64,000 nucleotides of DNA from Nocardia amamiensis NBRC 102102 (lineage in GTDB: Bacteria > Actinomycetota > Actinomycetes > Mycobacteriales > Mycobacteriaceae): assembly GCF_001612745.1 (NCBI RefSeq), contig NZ_BDBA01000001.1, positions 1-64,000 on the forward strand, written 5' to 3'. Below the pieces are notes generated by a model. That model ran no database searches, had not been told where the DNA came from, and saw nothing but the letters and a program-made list of their open reading frames with translations. The translations under genes and the position numbers were made by a program. This document shows positions 48,490 to 56,359 of this stretch, in pieces; positions within the stretch are counted from its first letter, which is position 1; every line of letters starts with the position of its first letter.

Positions 48490-49737
48490 ATGAAACACCG
48501 GCCCGCGAGCGTTTCGGCGAGGTCCGTCGACGACTACCGCGACAACATCGAGCAAGTGTTGCGTCCGCTGGCCGCGCGCGCCGTCGAATCCGTCGCGGTG
48601 TCGCGGGCGCTGGGCAGGCAGCTGGCCGAGGACGTCCGGTCGCCGATCGACCTGCCGGTGTTCCGCAATTCCGCGATGGACGGGTACGCGGTGCGGGCGG
48701 AGTCCGTGCTGGTCGCGCCGGTCACGCTGCCGCTGGCCGGTGTGGTCGCCGCCGGAGCTCCCGGCCGCACACCGCTGCCGCCCGGCGCCGCCGTGAAGGT
48801 GATGACCGGCGCACCGCTGCCGCCCGGCGCGGACTGTGTGGTTCCGGTGGAGGACACGCACGCCGCCGACAACGTGGTGACCATCGAACGAGGCCGCAGC
48901 GCAGGCGAATTCGTGCGCGAACCGGGCACCGACGTCCGGGCCGGCGACCTGCTCGTCCGCGCGGGAACCACGCTTGCGCCCCGGCACGTCGCTGCTCTGG
49001 CCGCGGTCGGCCTGCCGACGGTGGCGGTGTTCGGCGCCGTGCGCGGCGCGGTGATCACCACCGGAGACGAGTTGGTCGCCGCGGGAGCCGCGTTACGCCC
49101 CGGACAGATCTACAACTCCAACGGCGTCGCGTTGGCCGCCGCGCTCGCCGCCAACGGGGTCGAGGTCGTCTCGGTGGCGCACAGCCCCGACGATCCGGCG
49201 CGATTCCGCGCGCTGCTGTCGGCCGCGACCAAGGCGGCCGATGTGGTGTTCACCTCCGGTGGCGTCTCCAAGGGCGACTTCGAGGTGGTCAAAGAGGTGC
49301 TCGAGCCGCTCGGTGGTCAGTTCGGCTCGGTCGCGATGCAGCCAGGGGGACCGCAAGGACTCAGCGTCGTCGAGGGCGTGCCGGTGCTCAGTTTCCCGGG
49401 CAATCCGGTCAGCACGATGGTGTCGTTCGAAGTGTTCGCCCGCCCGGTCTTGCGCCACCTCGCCGGCTTACCCGAGGTGGACTGTTTCGAGCTTCCGCTG
49501 CTCACCGCCGTGCCGCGCTCCCCGGAGGGCAGGCGGCAATTCCTGCGCGGCAAGCTGGTCCGCGCCCAGTCGGAGGAATCGCGCCCGCTGCACCGCCACC
49601 CGAAGGCGGTCGAAGTGGTGTCGGGGGCCGGCTCGCATCTGGTGGCGGGCATGGCCGGGGCCGACGTGCTGATCGATGTGCCCGCCGAGGTCACCGCGCT
49701 GCCCGCGGGCGCGCTTGTGCGAGTGTGGTCACTATGA
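48490..49737 (+). CDS. moeA: molybdopterin molybdenumtransferase MoeA
   Basis: This 415-residue enzyme inserts molybdate into adenylated molybdopterin. [13 protein letters not shown] near residue 58 and [17 protein letters not shown] near 100 are conserved MoeA motifs. The MoCF-binding domain at about 177-320 contains [34 protein letters not shown] and [14 protein letters not shown]. The C-terminal beta-barrel domain IV is present. It starts the plus-strand Moco genes, and its stop codon overlaps the first micro-ORF start in the repeat that follows. Confidence 0.95.
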   Translation: MKHRPASVSARSVDDYRDNIEQVLRPLAARAVESVAVSRALGRQLAEDVRSPIDLPVFRNSAMDGYAVRAESVLVAPVTLPLAGVVAAGAPGRTPLPPGAAVKVMTGAPLPPGADCVVPVEDTHAADNVVTIERGRSAGEFVREPGTDVRAGDLLVRAGTTLAPRHVAALAAVGLPTVAVFGAVRGAVITTGDELVAAGAALRPGQIYNSNGVALAAALAANGVEVVSVAHSPDDPARFRALLSAATKAADVVFTSGGVSKGDFEVVKEVLEPLGGQFGSVAMQPGGPQGLSVVEGVPVLSFPGNPVSTMVSFEVFARPVLRHLAGLPEVDCFELPLLTAVPRSPEGRRQFLRGKLVRAQSEESRPLHRHPKAVEVVSGAGSHLVAGMAGADVLIDVPAEVTALPAGALVRVWSL

Positions 49738-49964
49738 GCGAGCGAACAATGGACACAGCCGAGTGCTCGCTCGTGCCGGAGCCGAGCGCCAGCGAGGTGG
49801 AGGCATGAGCGAGCGTAGCGAGCGAACAATGGACACAGCCGAGTGCTCGCTCGTGCCGGAGCCGAGCGCCAGCGAGGTGGAGGCATGAGCGAGCGTAGCG
49901 AGCGAACAATGGACACAGCCGAGTGCTCGCTCGTGCCGGAGCCGAGCGCCAGCGAGGTGGAGGC
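49734..49964 (+). repeat. 80-bp tandem repeat of three copies, each a coupled micro-ORF
   Basis: Copies lie at 49734-49804 (71 bases, lacking nine), 49805-49884 and 49885-49964 (80 bases each, essentially identical). Each begins with ATGAGCGAGC and ends with GAGGTGGAGGC, which serves as a ribosome site for the next ATG. The full unit encodes a 27-residue peptide, M-S-E-R-S-E-R-T-M-D...S-E-V-E-A, whose stop overlaps the next ATG as ATGA. The first ATG overlaps the moeA stop, and the last stop lies just inside moaC. Each unit also has GAGCGAGC and GCTCGCTC arms that can pair. Confidence 0.9.
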
Positions 49965-51023
49965 ATGAGCGAGCTGTCCCATGTCGACAACGAAGGTCGC
50001 GCCCGCATGGTCGATGTGAGCGCGAAGAGCGAGACCACCCGGATCGCCGTCGCCGCAGGCGAGTTGCACACCACGGCCGAGGTGGTCGCGCTGGTGCGGG
50101 CCGATGATCTGCCGAAGGCGGACGTGCTGTCCACCGCGCGAATCGCGGGCATCGCGGGGGCCAAGAAGACCTCGGAGCTGATCCCGCTGTGTCATCAGCT
50201 GGCGCTCTCGTCGGTCCGGGTCGAGTTCGGCTTCACCGAAACCGCCATCACGATCGAGGCCACCGCGAAGACCAAGGGACCCACCGGGGTCGAGATGGAG
50301 GCGCTCACCGCGGTCGCGGTCGCCGGTCTCACCCTGCACGACATGGTGAAGGCCGTGGATCCCGCGGCGACGCTCACCGGCGTGCGGCTGCTCGCCAAAG
50401 AGGGCGGCAAGCACGGGCATTGGGAGCGGCCGGCCACCCTGGAACAGCCCGTAACGACGACTCCGCAGCCTGAGAACGCCTCGGCCGGTGAGGTCGCCGC
50501 GGAGGAAATCTCCGAGCACACCGAGCCGGAACTCGGCGAGGTCGGACGCTCGGCCGTGGTGCTGGTCTCCTCCACGGGCGTCGCGGCGGGCACCCGCGTC
50601 GACACCACCGGCCCGGTCCTCGTGGGATGGCTCGCCGATCTCGGCTTCTCCGTGCGTGGTCCGCTGGTCTACGCCGACGACGATATCGAGTACGGCCTGG
50701 CCGATGCGCTGCGTTTCGAGCCAGCGCTGGTGATCAGCACCGGCGGGACCGGCGCCTCCCCCACCGACGGGACCCCCGAAGCCACCCTCGCGCTGCTGGA
50801 TCGCGAACTCCCCGGCGTGGCGGAGGCGATCCGGCAGCGCGGCACCGCGAAATTCCCGCTCGCCGCGCTGAGCCGCGGGGTGGCCGGGCTCGCGGGCCGC
50901 TCGGTGATCGTGAACCTGCCCGGATCGCCCGGCGGCGTCAAAGACGGCATCGCGGTGCTGGAACCGCTGCTGGATCATCTGCTTGCACAAGTAGCCGGAG
51001 GTGGTAGTCATGACAACGGCTGA
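49965..51023 (+). CDS. moaC: MoaC-MogA (MoaB) fusion protein of molybdenum cofactor synthesis
   Basis: This 352-residue bifunctional protein has an N-terminal MoaC domain (about 1-155), which forms cyclic pyranopterin phosphate. Its motifs are MVDVSAKSETTRIA, KKTSELIPLCHQLALSSV, and GVEMEALTAVAVAGLTLHDMVKA. A 35-residue linker leads to a MogA/MoaB-type domain (about 190-345) that adenylates molybdopterin, with ISTGGTGASPTDGTPEATL and NLPGSPGGVKDGIAVL. Fusing these domains couples early and late steps of the pathway. ATG 49965 is the last ATG of the repeat series and is preceded by GAGGTGGAGG. Confidence 0.94.
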   Translation: MSELSHVDNEGRARMVDVSAKSETTRIAVAAGELHTTAEVVALVRADDLPKADVLSTARIAGIAGAKKTSELIPLCHQLALSSVRVEFGFTETAITIEATAKTKGPTGVEMEALTAVAVAGLTLHDMVKAVDPAATLTGVRLLAKEGGKHGHWERPATLEQPVTTTPQPENASAGEVAAEEISEHTEPELGEVGRSAVVLVSSTGVAAGTRVDTTGPVLVGWLADLGFSVRGPLVYADDDIEYGLADALRFEPALVISTGGTGASPTDGTPEATLALLDRELPGVAEAIRQRGTAKFPLAALSRGVAGLAGRSVIVNLPGSPGGVKDGIAVLEPLLDHLLAQVAGGGSHDNG

Positions 51024-51444
51024 GGCCACGGTCCGGCTCGCCCGGATCAGCGACCAGCCGCTGGACCCCGACGAGGTGGAGTCGGCGGTGACCGGACCGC
51101 ACTACGGCGGGGTCGTGGTGTTCACCGGGAAGGTCCGCGATCACGATAGCGGACAGGCCGTTTCGGCCCTGGAATACTCCTCGCACCCACAGGCGGAGCG
51201 ATTTCTGCACACCGTCTGCGCGGAAGTCGCCGCTTTGCACGGTTTGCCGGTCGCCGCCGTGCACCGCGTCGGCTCGCTTGCCGTCGGCGATCGCGCGATT
51301 GTCGTCGCGGTGGCGGCGGCGCATCGCGGCGAGGCGTTTGCCGTGTGCGCGGAACTGGTCGATCGGATCAAACACGAAGTCCCGATCTGGAAACGGCAAT
51401 TGTTCGCCGATGGCCTGTCCGAATGGGTGAATGCCTGCGGGTGA
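51010..51444 (+). CDS. moaE: molybdopterin synthase catalytic subunit MoaE
   Basis: This 144-residue subunit transfers sulfur from MoaD thiocarboxylate to the pterin. GAVVFTGKVRDHD-like (here GGVVVFTGKVRDHD), ALEYSSHPQAE, VAAVHRVGSLAVGDRAIVVAVAAAHRGEAF and VPIWKRQLFADG with the catalytic lysines are typical. ATG 51010 overlaps the end of the moaC-mogA gene by 14 bases and is preceded by GGAGG. The partner moaD is on the opposite strand at 46834. Confidence 0.96.
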   Translation: MTTAEATVRLARISDQPLDPDEVESAVTGPHYGGVVVFTGKVRDHDSGQAVSALEYSSHPQAERFLHTVCAEVAALHGLPVAAVHRVGSLAVGDRAIVVAVAAAHRGEAFAVCAELVDRIKHEVPIWKRQLFADGLSEWVNACG

Positions 51445-51564
51445 CCGGGGCTCTCGGCGACGATCGCGAGAGCGTCGAAGCCATCGCGCGGCGCCCTTGG
51501 CCGCATCGATGACGTTACGGGGGCGAACCGGCGCCCGGTCGCGGCGAAACGTGACGAGCTGCAT

Positions 51565-52602
51565 TCAGTGCGGTGTGTAGCGCCAGACGCCGAGCATGCT
51601 CTGCGGGTCGAGGGGGGCCTCGGCGTCGTGCACGGTTTCCCGTAGCCGGGCCAGGGCTGCGTCGGTGTGTAGGCCGGCGCCGATGAGTACCAGCTGCGCG
51701 CCACGGGATTCGCCTCGTGACCAGCTGCCCGGTTCGAAGACGATGTGGCGGCCGACCATGTGCAAGATGAACTTCCTGCGTTCATCGGCGACGCCGAACG
51801 CGGCGAAGCCTTTGGCCCGGAACAGGCCCGGCGGCGGGTCCTCCAGAAAACCGATCAGTTTGCGCGGGTCCAGCTCGTGCCCGCTGGTGAACGAGACGCT
51901 GGTGTAGTCGTCGTGCAGATGGCGGTGCTCGGTGTGGTCGTCGTCGTGGTCGTGTTCGGCGAGCAGTTCGTCGAAGCTCAGTTGTTCGGCCACGCGAGGC
52001 ACTTCCCGCAGCGGTTCGTCGAAAAGCAGCCCCGGATCGATCCGTCCGTGCGACGTCGCGTACACCGGCGCGGGGCCGACCAGCGCGGCAACATCCGCAC
52101 GCAGCCGGGCCAGCTGCTGCGTGGATACCCGGTCGGCCTTGTTCACCACCACGAGATCGGCCAGCCGCAGGTGCGTGAGCAGCTCGGGGTGGCGTGCGCT
52201 GCTCTCCGGGAACTGTTCGGCGTCGACCACTTCGACCAAGCCGCCGTAATGGAGGCGCGGGTTGTCGCTGCCGACGACCATCCGGATCAGATTGCGCGGC
52301 TCGGCCAGTCCGCTGGCCTCCACCACGATCACGTCGATCTTGGCGCGCGGCTGTGCGAGGCGGGTGAACAACCCGTCCAGCTCGGTGACGTCGACCGCGC
52401 AGCACACGCAACCGTTGCCCAGCGAGACCATGGCGTCGACCTGTCCCGCGACCAGCATGGAGTCGATGTTGATCGCGCCGAAGTCATTGACCACCACGCC
52501 GATCCGGGTGCCCCGATTGTTCCGCAGCAGGTGGTTGAGCAGCGTGGTCTTTCCGGAACCGAGAAACCCCGCGACGAGCACAACAGGAATCCGGTCAGCC
52601 AT
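51565..52602 (-). CDS. COG0523-family GTPase (CobW/ZNG-like metallochaperone)
   Basis: This 345-residue GTPase belongs to the group that hands metal ions to target proteins. Walker A is GFLGSGKTTL near residue 12; the metal-binding GNGCVCCA (CxCC) lies near 64; VVEASGLAEP is the Walker B/switch region, and VVNKAD gives guanine specificity. A histidine-rich stretch (EHDHDDDHTEHRHLHDD) lies between the GTPase and the CobW C-terminal domain. Many relatives deliver zinc under limitation. The location beside Moco genes is suggestive but does not show a role there. ATG 52602 has AGGG eight bases upstream. Confidence 0.9.
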   Translation of the reverse strand: MADRIPVVLVAGFLGSGKTTLLNHLLRNNRGTRIGVVVNDFGAINIDSMLVAGQVDAMVSLGNGCVCCAVDVTELDGLFTRLAQPRAKIDVIVVEASGLAEPRNLIRMVVGSDNPRLHYGGLVEVVDAEQFPESSARHPELLTHLRLADLVVVNKADRVSTQQLARLRADVAALVGPAPVYATSHGRIDPGLLFDEPLREVPRVAEQLSFDELLAEHDHDDDHTEHRHLHDDYTSVSFTSGHELDPRKLIGFLEDPPPGLFRAKGFAAFGVADERRKFILHMVGRHIVFEPGSWSRGESRGAQLVLIGAGLHTDAALARLRETVHDAEAPLDPQSMLGVWRYTPH

Positions 52603-52641
52603 TCCGCTCACCCTACTGCGCGGCAGGAGCGTGCGAGAAAG

Positions 52642-52680
52642 CCGGACGCCATCCTCGATGCGGGCGAGGATGGCGTCCGG
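52642..52680 (-). terminator. terminator of the amidase gene
   Basis: A perfect 16-bp stem (52642-52657 with 52665-52680) and a 7-base loop lie 18 bases beyond the amidase stop. Confidence 0.85.
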
Positions 52681-52697
52681 TGGGTTCGGTGTGCGGA

Positions 52698-54041
52698 CTA
52701 TTTCGCGGGGCCCAGCAGCATGCCCGCCAGCGTGTAGGCCAGGTTGATCAACTCCGCGCTGACGGCGTTGTCATCCATGCCCAGCGATTTCGCCAGCGGC
52801 AGCAGCAACTCCATGATCGAGCCCGGTGTCACGGTGAATCCGGGTACTTCCTGAGAATTCGGTGCGCTCGGCGACTGAGCGGTGCCCGGCGACCCCGGCG
52901 CGTTCGGTATCGCCGGAGTGCCCGGCGTGGACTGCGACTGCGGTGTGCCCGGGACCGTCTGGCCCTGTGGCATCCCAGGGACCGTCTGGCCCTGCGGCAC
53001 ACCAGGGACCGTCTGCCCCTGCGGAATGCCCGGGGTCGTCTGCCCCTGCGGCATCCCAGGGACCGTCTGGCCCTGCGGCATCCCGGGGACCGTCTGGCCC
53101 TGCGGCACACCGGGGATCGTCTGTCCTTGTGGAGTGCCCGGGGTCGTCTGCCCCTGCGGCGTGCTCTGCTCCCCCACCGGACGGTCGGACGACGTACCCG
53201 GTTGCGGAATGGACTGCACCGCAGACTGATCCGACGGCGCACCCGCCTGCGGTGTGCCGAGCAGGTAGCCGACCAGCCCCGTCGTGAGGGCGATCGCGTG
53301 TTTCAGCTGGCCTTGCGGCGTCTCGAGCAGCGCCGCGTCCTCGGGATTTGCTCCGTTGCCCATCTCCAGGAAGACGAGCGGCACCGCGGTCAGCGCGGGC
53401 CCGGCGACATCCTTGCGGGTCTGCAGTCCCTCGGCGACGCCGCCGTAGTTCGCCGGGGCGAAGCCTGCCTGCCGGTACGCGTCGCGCACCGCCTGCGACG
53501 CGGCCAGGCCCGACCCGGACTGGACCTGATTGACGACGGCGTTCGGGATGGGCAGTTCGGGAACGATCAGATGGAAGCCGTGATACTCGGTGGGCGCGCT
53601 GTCGGCATGGATGCTCACGGCCACGGCGGCGCCGGAGTGCGTCGCCGCGTTCGCCCGCTCATCGATGCAGCCACCCCAGCCCGTGTCGTCCTGGCGGCTC
53701 AGCACCACCCGCGCGCCCAGTCCCTCCAGCGCGGTTCTGACCATCTGGCTGACGTTCCAATTGATGGTGTGCTCCGGAACGCCATTGATCGTGGACATCC
53801 CGGTGGTCTGGCAGTCCTTGGTACCGCCCCGACCGTCGCCGACCGGTCTGGCAAGGTTTTCGGAGTGATTCGACCCTTGGTGTCCTGGGTCGAGAAATAC
53901 GGTTCTACCAGCGAGTTTGTTCGCCATATCCGGCGATGTCGGGTCAGCATGTGCGGTGGCGGGCAGCAACCCGGACACCGTCATCGTTACCGCGGCCGTG
54001 ACGGCGGTACAGATACCGGCCTTGATGATGCTTGGCTTCAT
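52698..54041 (-). CDS. secreted N-acetylmuramoyl-L-alanine amidase with Gln/Pro repeat linker
   Basis: This 447-residue zinc amidase cuts the bond between muramic acid and the stem peptide of peptidoglycan. A signal peptide ends at ATAHA. The Amidase_3 domain (about 40-255) has the metal ligands in FLDPGHQG, GVPEHTIN and SIHADSA, and the catalytic glutamate in VFLEMGN. It resembles mycobacterial Ami1. The second half is unusual: nine units of PQGQTxPGx, a Pro/Ser-rich stretch, and a helical tail (SIMELLLPLAKSLGMDDNAV). The repeat probably acts as a flexible wall linker. ATG 54041 begins the signal peptide. Confidence 0.92.
   Translation of the reverse strand: MKPSIIKAGICTAVTAAVTMTVSGLLPATAHADPTSPDMANKLAGRTVFLDPGHQGSNHSENLARPVGDGRGGTKDCQTTGMSTINGVPEHTINWNVSQMVRTALEGLGARVVLSRQDDTGWGGCIDERANAATHSGAAVAVSIHADSAPTEYHGFHLIVPELPIPNAVVNQVQSGSGLAASQAVRDAYRQAGFAPANYGGVAEGLQTRKDVAGPALTAVPLVFLEMGNGANPEDAALLETPQGQLKHAIALTTGLVGYLLGTPQAGAPSDQSAVQSIPQPGTSSDRPVGEQSTPQGQTTPGTPQGQTIPGVPQGQTVPGMPQGQTVPGMPQGQTTPGIPQGQTVPGVPQGQTVPGMPQGQTVPGTPQSQSTPGTPAIPNAPGSPGTAQSPSAPNSQEVPGFTVTPGSIMELLLPLAKSLGMDDNAVSAELINLAYTLAGMLLGPAK
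52918..53162 (-). repeat. 27-bp tandem repeats coding for PQGQTxPGx
   Basis: Nine 27-base units in the amidase gene encode the 9-residue motif PQGQT(V/T/I)PG(M/V/I/T), the last one degenerate (PQSQSTPGT). Units are whole codons, so copy number can change without a frameshift. Confidence 0.88.
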
Positions 54042-54525
54042 AGTGCGGTCGGTGCCCCGGGACGGGGCACCCCTCCCTTCCCACTTGTAACACCAAACCC
54101 ACGATTCACTTTGGCAACGCCTGTCCCAGCAAGGCAAGGCGCGTTATCGAAGTGTTACGGCCTGCGCCGCGCATTGCCATCAGGCGCGCTCCGGCAGTTT
54201 GCGCGGAGATCGCAGAACGTAGTGCACCAAGCTGAGGACTGTACCGGTCGGCACGCCGAATGCGTTGGCAACTCGCTGGTAGCACCAGATGACGTCGGTC
54301 AGCGATGCCCCTCGGGCGACCGGCGGCAGCGCCGATAGCTGGGCATCGCGCGATTGAGCACGCGGCGTTGTCGCACAGCACAGGAATCCCGGATTTCGGG
54401 CACACCACCGGGTCTGTTCTGGTAAGTGTGGCCGCGCGGAGATGCGGGGATCTCCCGATTCCGCCGCGCCGGCGGGAGAACGACAGCCGCGACGCGGCGG
54501 TAGCACAGTCGAGGAGAACACCCTT
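54042..54525. promoter_or_regulatory. divergent intergenic region: amidase leader hairpin and possible response-regulator site
   Basis: A perfect 9-3-9 inverted repeat (GGTGCCCCG/CGGGGCACC, 54051-54071) lies in the amidase leader, ten bases before its ATG, with a GGGAGGGG tract on the 5' side of the hairpin. Further upstream CGTTAT-CGAAG-TGTTAC (54142-54158) is a direct hexamer repeat with 5-base spacing, the layout of MtrA-type sites that control cell-wall hydrolases in related genera. The remainder should hold the promoter of the small secreted protein. A minus-strand frame ending at 54180 looks faintly protein-like but has no identified family. Confidence 0.4.
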
Positions 54526-54897
54526 ATGCGTGCAAGCACGCTTCTACTCGCGGGGGCCACGGCCTCCGCGGTCACCCTGATCGCCGCCGGAACGGCGGCG
54601 GCCGAACCCGCGAACACCATGCCGCAGGACGGCGTCTACCTGATCGGCGTAGACATCCTCCCCGGCGTGTGGGAGGCGCCGGGGACGCCCGATCCGGCCT
54701 TCGGTTGCGACTGGCGCAGGCTGTGGAAGGTCGAGGGGGACAACACGAACATGCAGAACATCATCGCCAACAACTACACCCGGCTCAGCCCGGTTCGCGT
54801 GGAGATCAAGCCGACCGACGTCGCGTTCCGGACCGAGAACTGCGGCCCGTGGCGGTTGCTGCCGTCGCGGCCGCCGACCGGATCGTTCGGCGGCTGA
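54526..54897 (+). CDS. small secreted protein of unknown function
   Basis: This 123-residue protein has a signal peptide (MRASTLLLAGATASAVTLIA...) ending at TAAA before EPANTMPQDG. The mature part of about 98 residues has two cysteines (FGCDWRRLWKV and TENCGPW) that probably form a disulfide, and the pattern DGVYLIGVDILPGVWEAPG seen in secreted actinobacterial proteins of unknown role. GAGGAG lies before the ATG. It is divergent from the amidase. Confidence 0.8.
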   Translation: MRASTLLLAGATASAVTLIAAGTAAAEPANTMPQDGVYLIGVDILPGVWEAPGTPDPAFGCDWRRLWKVEGDNTNMQNIIANNYTRLSPVRVEIKPTDVAFRTENCGPWRLLPSRPPTGSFGG

Positions 54898-54904
54898 ACG
54901 GCGG

Positions 54905-55777
54905 CTACTGAGAGACACCCTCCTTCACCAGCGTGAACTGCATGACGTCGACATGCCCGCTGCGGAAGTTCGCCGCGCAGCCGGTGAGGTACTTCAGGTA
55001 GCGCTCGTAGACCTCTTCGGACGCGACCGCGATCGCTTCGGCACGGTGCTCGCGCAGCGCCTGCGCCCAGCAGTCGAGGGTGCGCGCGTAGTGCGGTCGC
55101 AGTTCCTGGATCTTCTCGGTGCCCAGACCGGCGCGACCGGCGAGCCGGGTCACCTCGGCGGGCTGCGGCAGCTGGCCGCCCGGGAAGATCTCCCGCTTGA
55201 TGAAGGCGTGAAAGAGCGCATGCTCCCTGGTCACAGGGATATTCATGCGCCGGAGGTCGGCGAGGGTGTGGCCGACGATGGTGTGCAGGAGCATCCGCCC
55301 GCCCGGCGGCAGCATCCGATGACAGCGTTCGAAGAAGGTCGTGTAGCGCTCGCGCCGGAAATGCTCGAACGCGCCGATGCTGACGATGCGGTCGGCGTTG
55401 TCGTCGTATTCTTCCCAGCCCTGCAACCGGACCTCGACGCCCGCGAGGCGCTTCTGGTCGATCATGGCCTGGACATAGTCGTATTGATTGCGGCTGAGCG
55501 TCAGGCCGACGACCTTGGCGCCGTACTCGGTGGCGGCGCGCAGCATCGTCGCGCCCCAGCCGCAGCCGATGTCGAGCAGCGTCATTCCCGGTCGCAGGTC
55601 GAGCTTCCCCAGCGCGAGATCGATCTTGGCGCGCTGCGCTTGTTCGAGCGTCATGTCGGGGCGCTCGAAGTAGGCGCAGCTGTAGGTCATCGAGGGGTCG
55701 AGGAACAGCGCGTAGAACGCGTCGGAGACGTCGTAGTGCTCTTGCACCTGCCGATAGAACGGCCTGAGGTCGGTCAT
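54905..55777 (-). CDS. cyclopropane-fatty-acid/mycolic-acid type SAM methyltransferase
   Basis: This 290-residue cytoplasmic enzyme methylates or cyclopropanates unsaturated acyl chains. YDVSDAFYALFLDPSMTYSCAYFE, MTLLDIGCGWGATMLRAA (SAM site), GLTLSRNQYDYVQ, IVSIGAFEHFRRERY and IKREIFPGGQLP are the standard motifs of the CmaA/Cfa family. The mycobacterial enzymes of this size act on mycolic acids. Which lipid is used here is not shown. ATG 55777 has AGGAG upstream. It converges on the small secreted protein with seven bases between. Confidence 0.93.
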   Translation of the reverse strand: MTDLRPFYRQVQEHYDVSDAFYALFLDPSMTYSCAYFERPDMTLEQAQRAKIDLALGKLDLRPGMTLLDIGCGWGATMLRAATEYGAKVVGLTLSRNQYDYVQAMIDQKRLAGVEVRLQGWEEYDDNADRIVSIGAFEHFRRERYTTFFERCHRMLPPGGRMLLHTIVGHTLADLRRMNIPVTREHALFHAFIKREIFPGGQLPQPAEVTRLAGRAGLGTEKIQELRPHYARTLDCWAQALREHRAEAIAVASEEVYERYLKYLTGCAANFRSGHVDVMQFTLVKEGVSQ

Positions 55778-55957
55778 CGCGTTTCTCCTGTTCAACGGGT
55801 TCATGTCCGGATACCCGCGGGCATGGCGAAGCGTTTCAGCCCGCTGGGGACCGATACCGAACCGATGCCGAGGTCTCCGTTGCACAACACGCGAGGAGAC
55901 ATCCGATTACCTACGGCGTAATCGACTCCGGACACGGCGTCGGGCAGGATCGCGCCC

Positions 55958-56359
55958 ATGATCGACGAAACGGGCACCACGCTGTTCCACCAGACCATGC
56001 CGTTCACCGAACGTCTCGGCATCGAGGTCCTCGCACACGGACCCGAGTTGGTACGCAGCCGACTGGCCTGGAACGAGTCGTTGTGCACCCTCGGCGGCGT
56101 GCTGCACGGCGGGGCGCTGATGTCGCTCGCCGACGCGACCGGCGCGGTGTGCGCGTTCCTGAACCTGCCCGACGGCAAGCAGGGCACCACCACGGTCGAG
56201 TCCAAGACGAACTTCCTGCGCGCCGTGCGCTCCGGCTACGCCACGGCAACCGCGATTCCGCTGCACGCCGGACGTTCGTTCATCGTGGTCGAGACGTCGA
56301 TCCACGATGACGCGGACAAGCTGGTCGCGAAGATCACCCAGACCCAAGCAGTACTCTAG
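55958..56359 (+). CDS. PaaI-type hotdog-fold thioesterase
   Basis: This 133-residue enzyme probably hydrolyses acyl- or aryl-CoA thioesters. The hotdog helix and catalytic area are GGVLHGGALMSLADATGAVCA near residues 46-66, followed by TTVESKTNFLRAVRSG and GRSFIVVETSIHDD. The length is typical. The ATG is preceded by a weak site. Its 3' end overlaps the convergent MAB_1171c-like gene by 26 bases. The substrate is not known. Confidence 0.88.
   Translation: MIDETGTTLFHQTMPFTERLGIEVLAHGPELVRSRLAWNESLCTLGGVLHGGALMSLADATGAVCAFLNLPDGKQGTTTVESKTNFLRAVRSGYATATAIPLHAGRSFIVVETSIHDDADKLVAKITQTQAVL

Noticed and set aside
49734..49964. CRISPR array
   Set aside because: Copies join directly with no unique spacers, and there are no cas genes.
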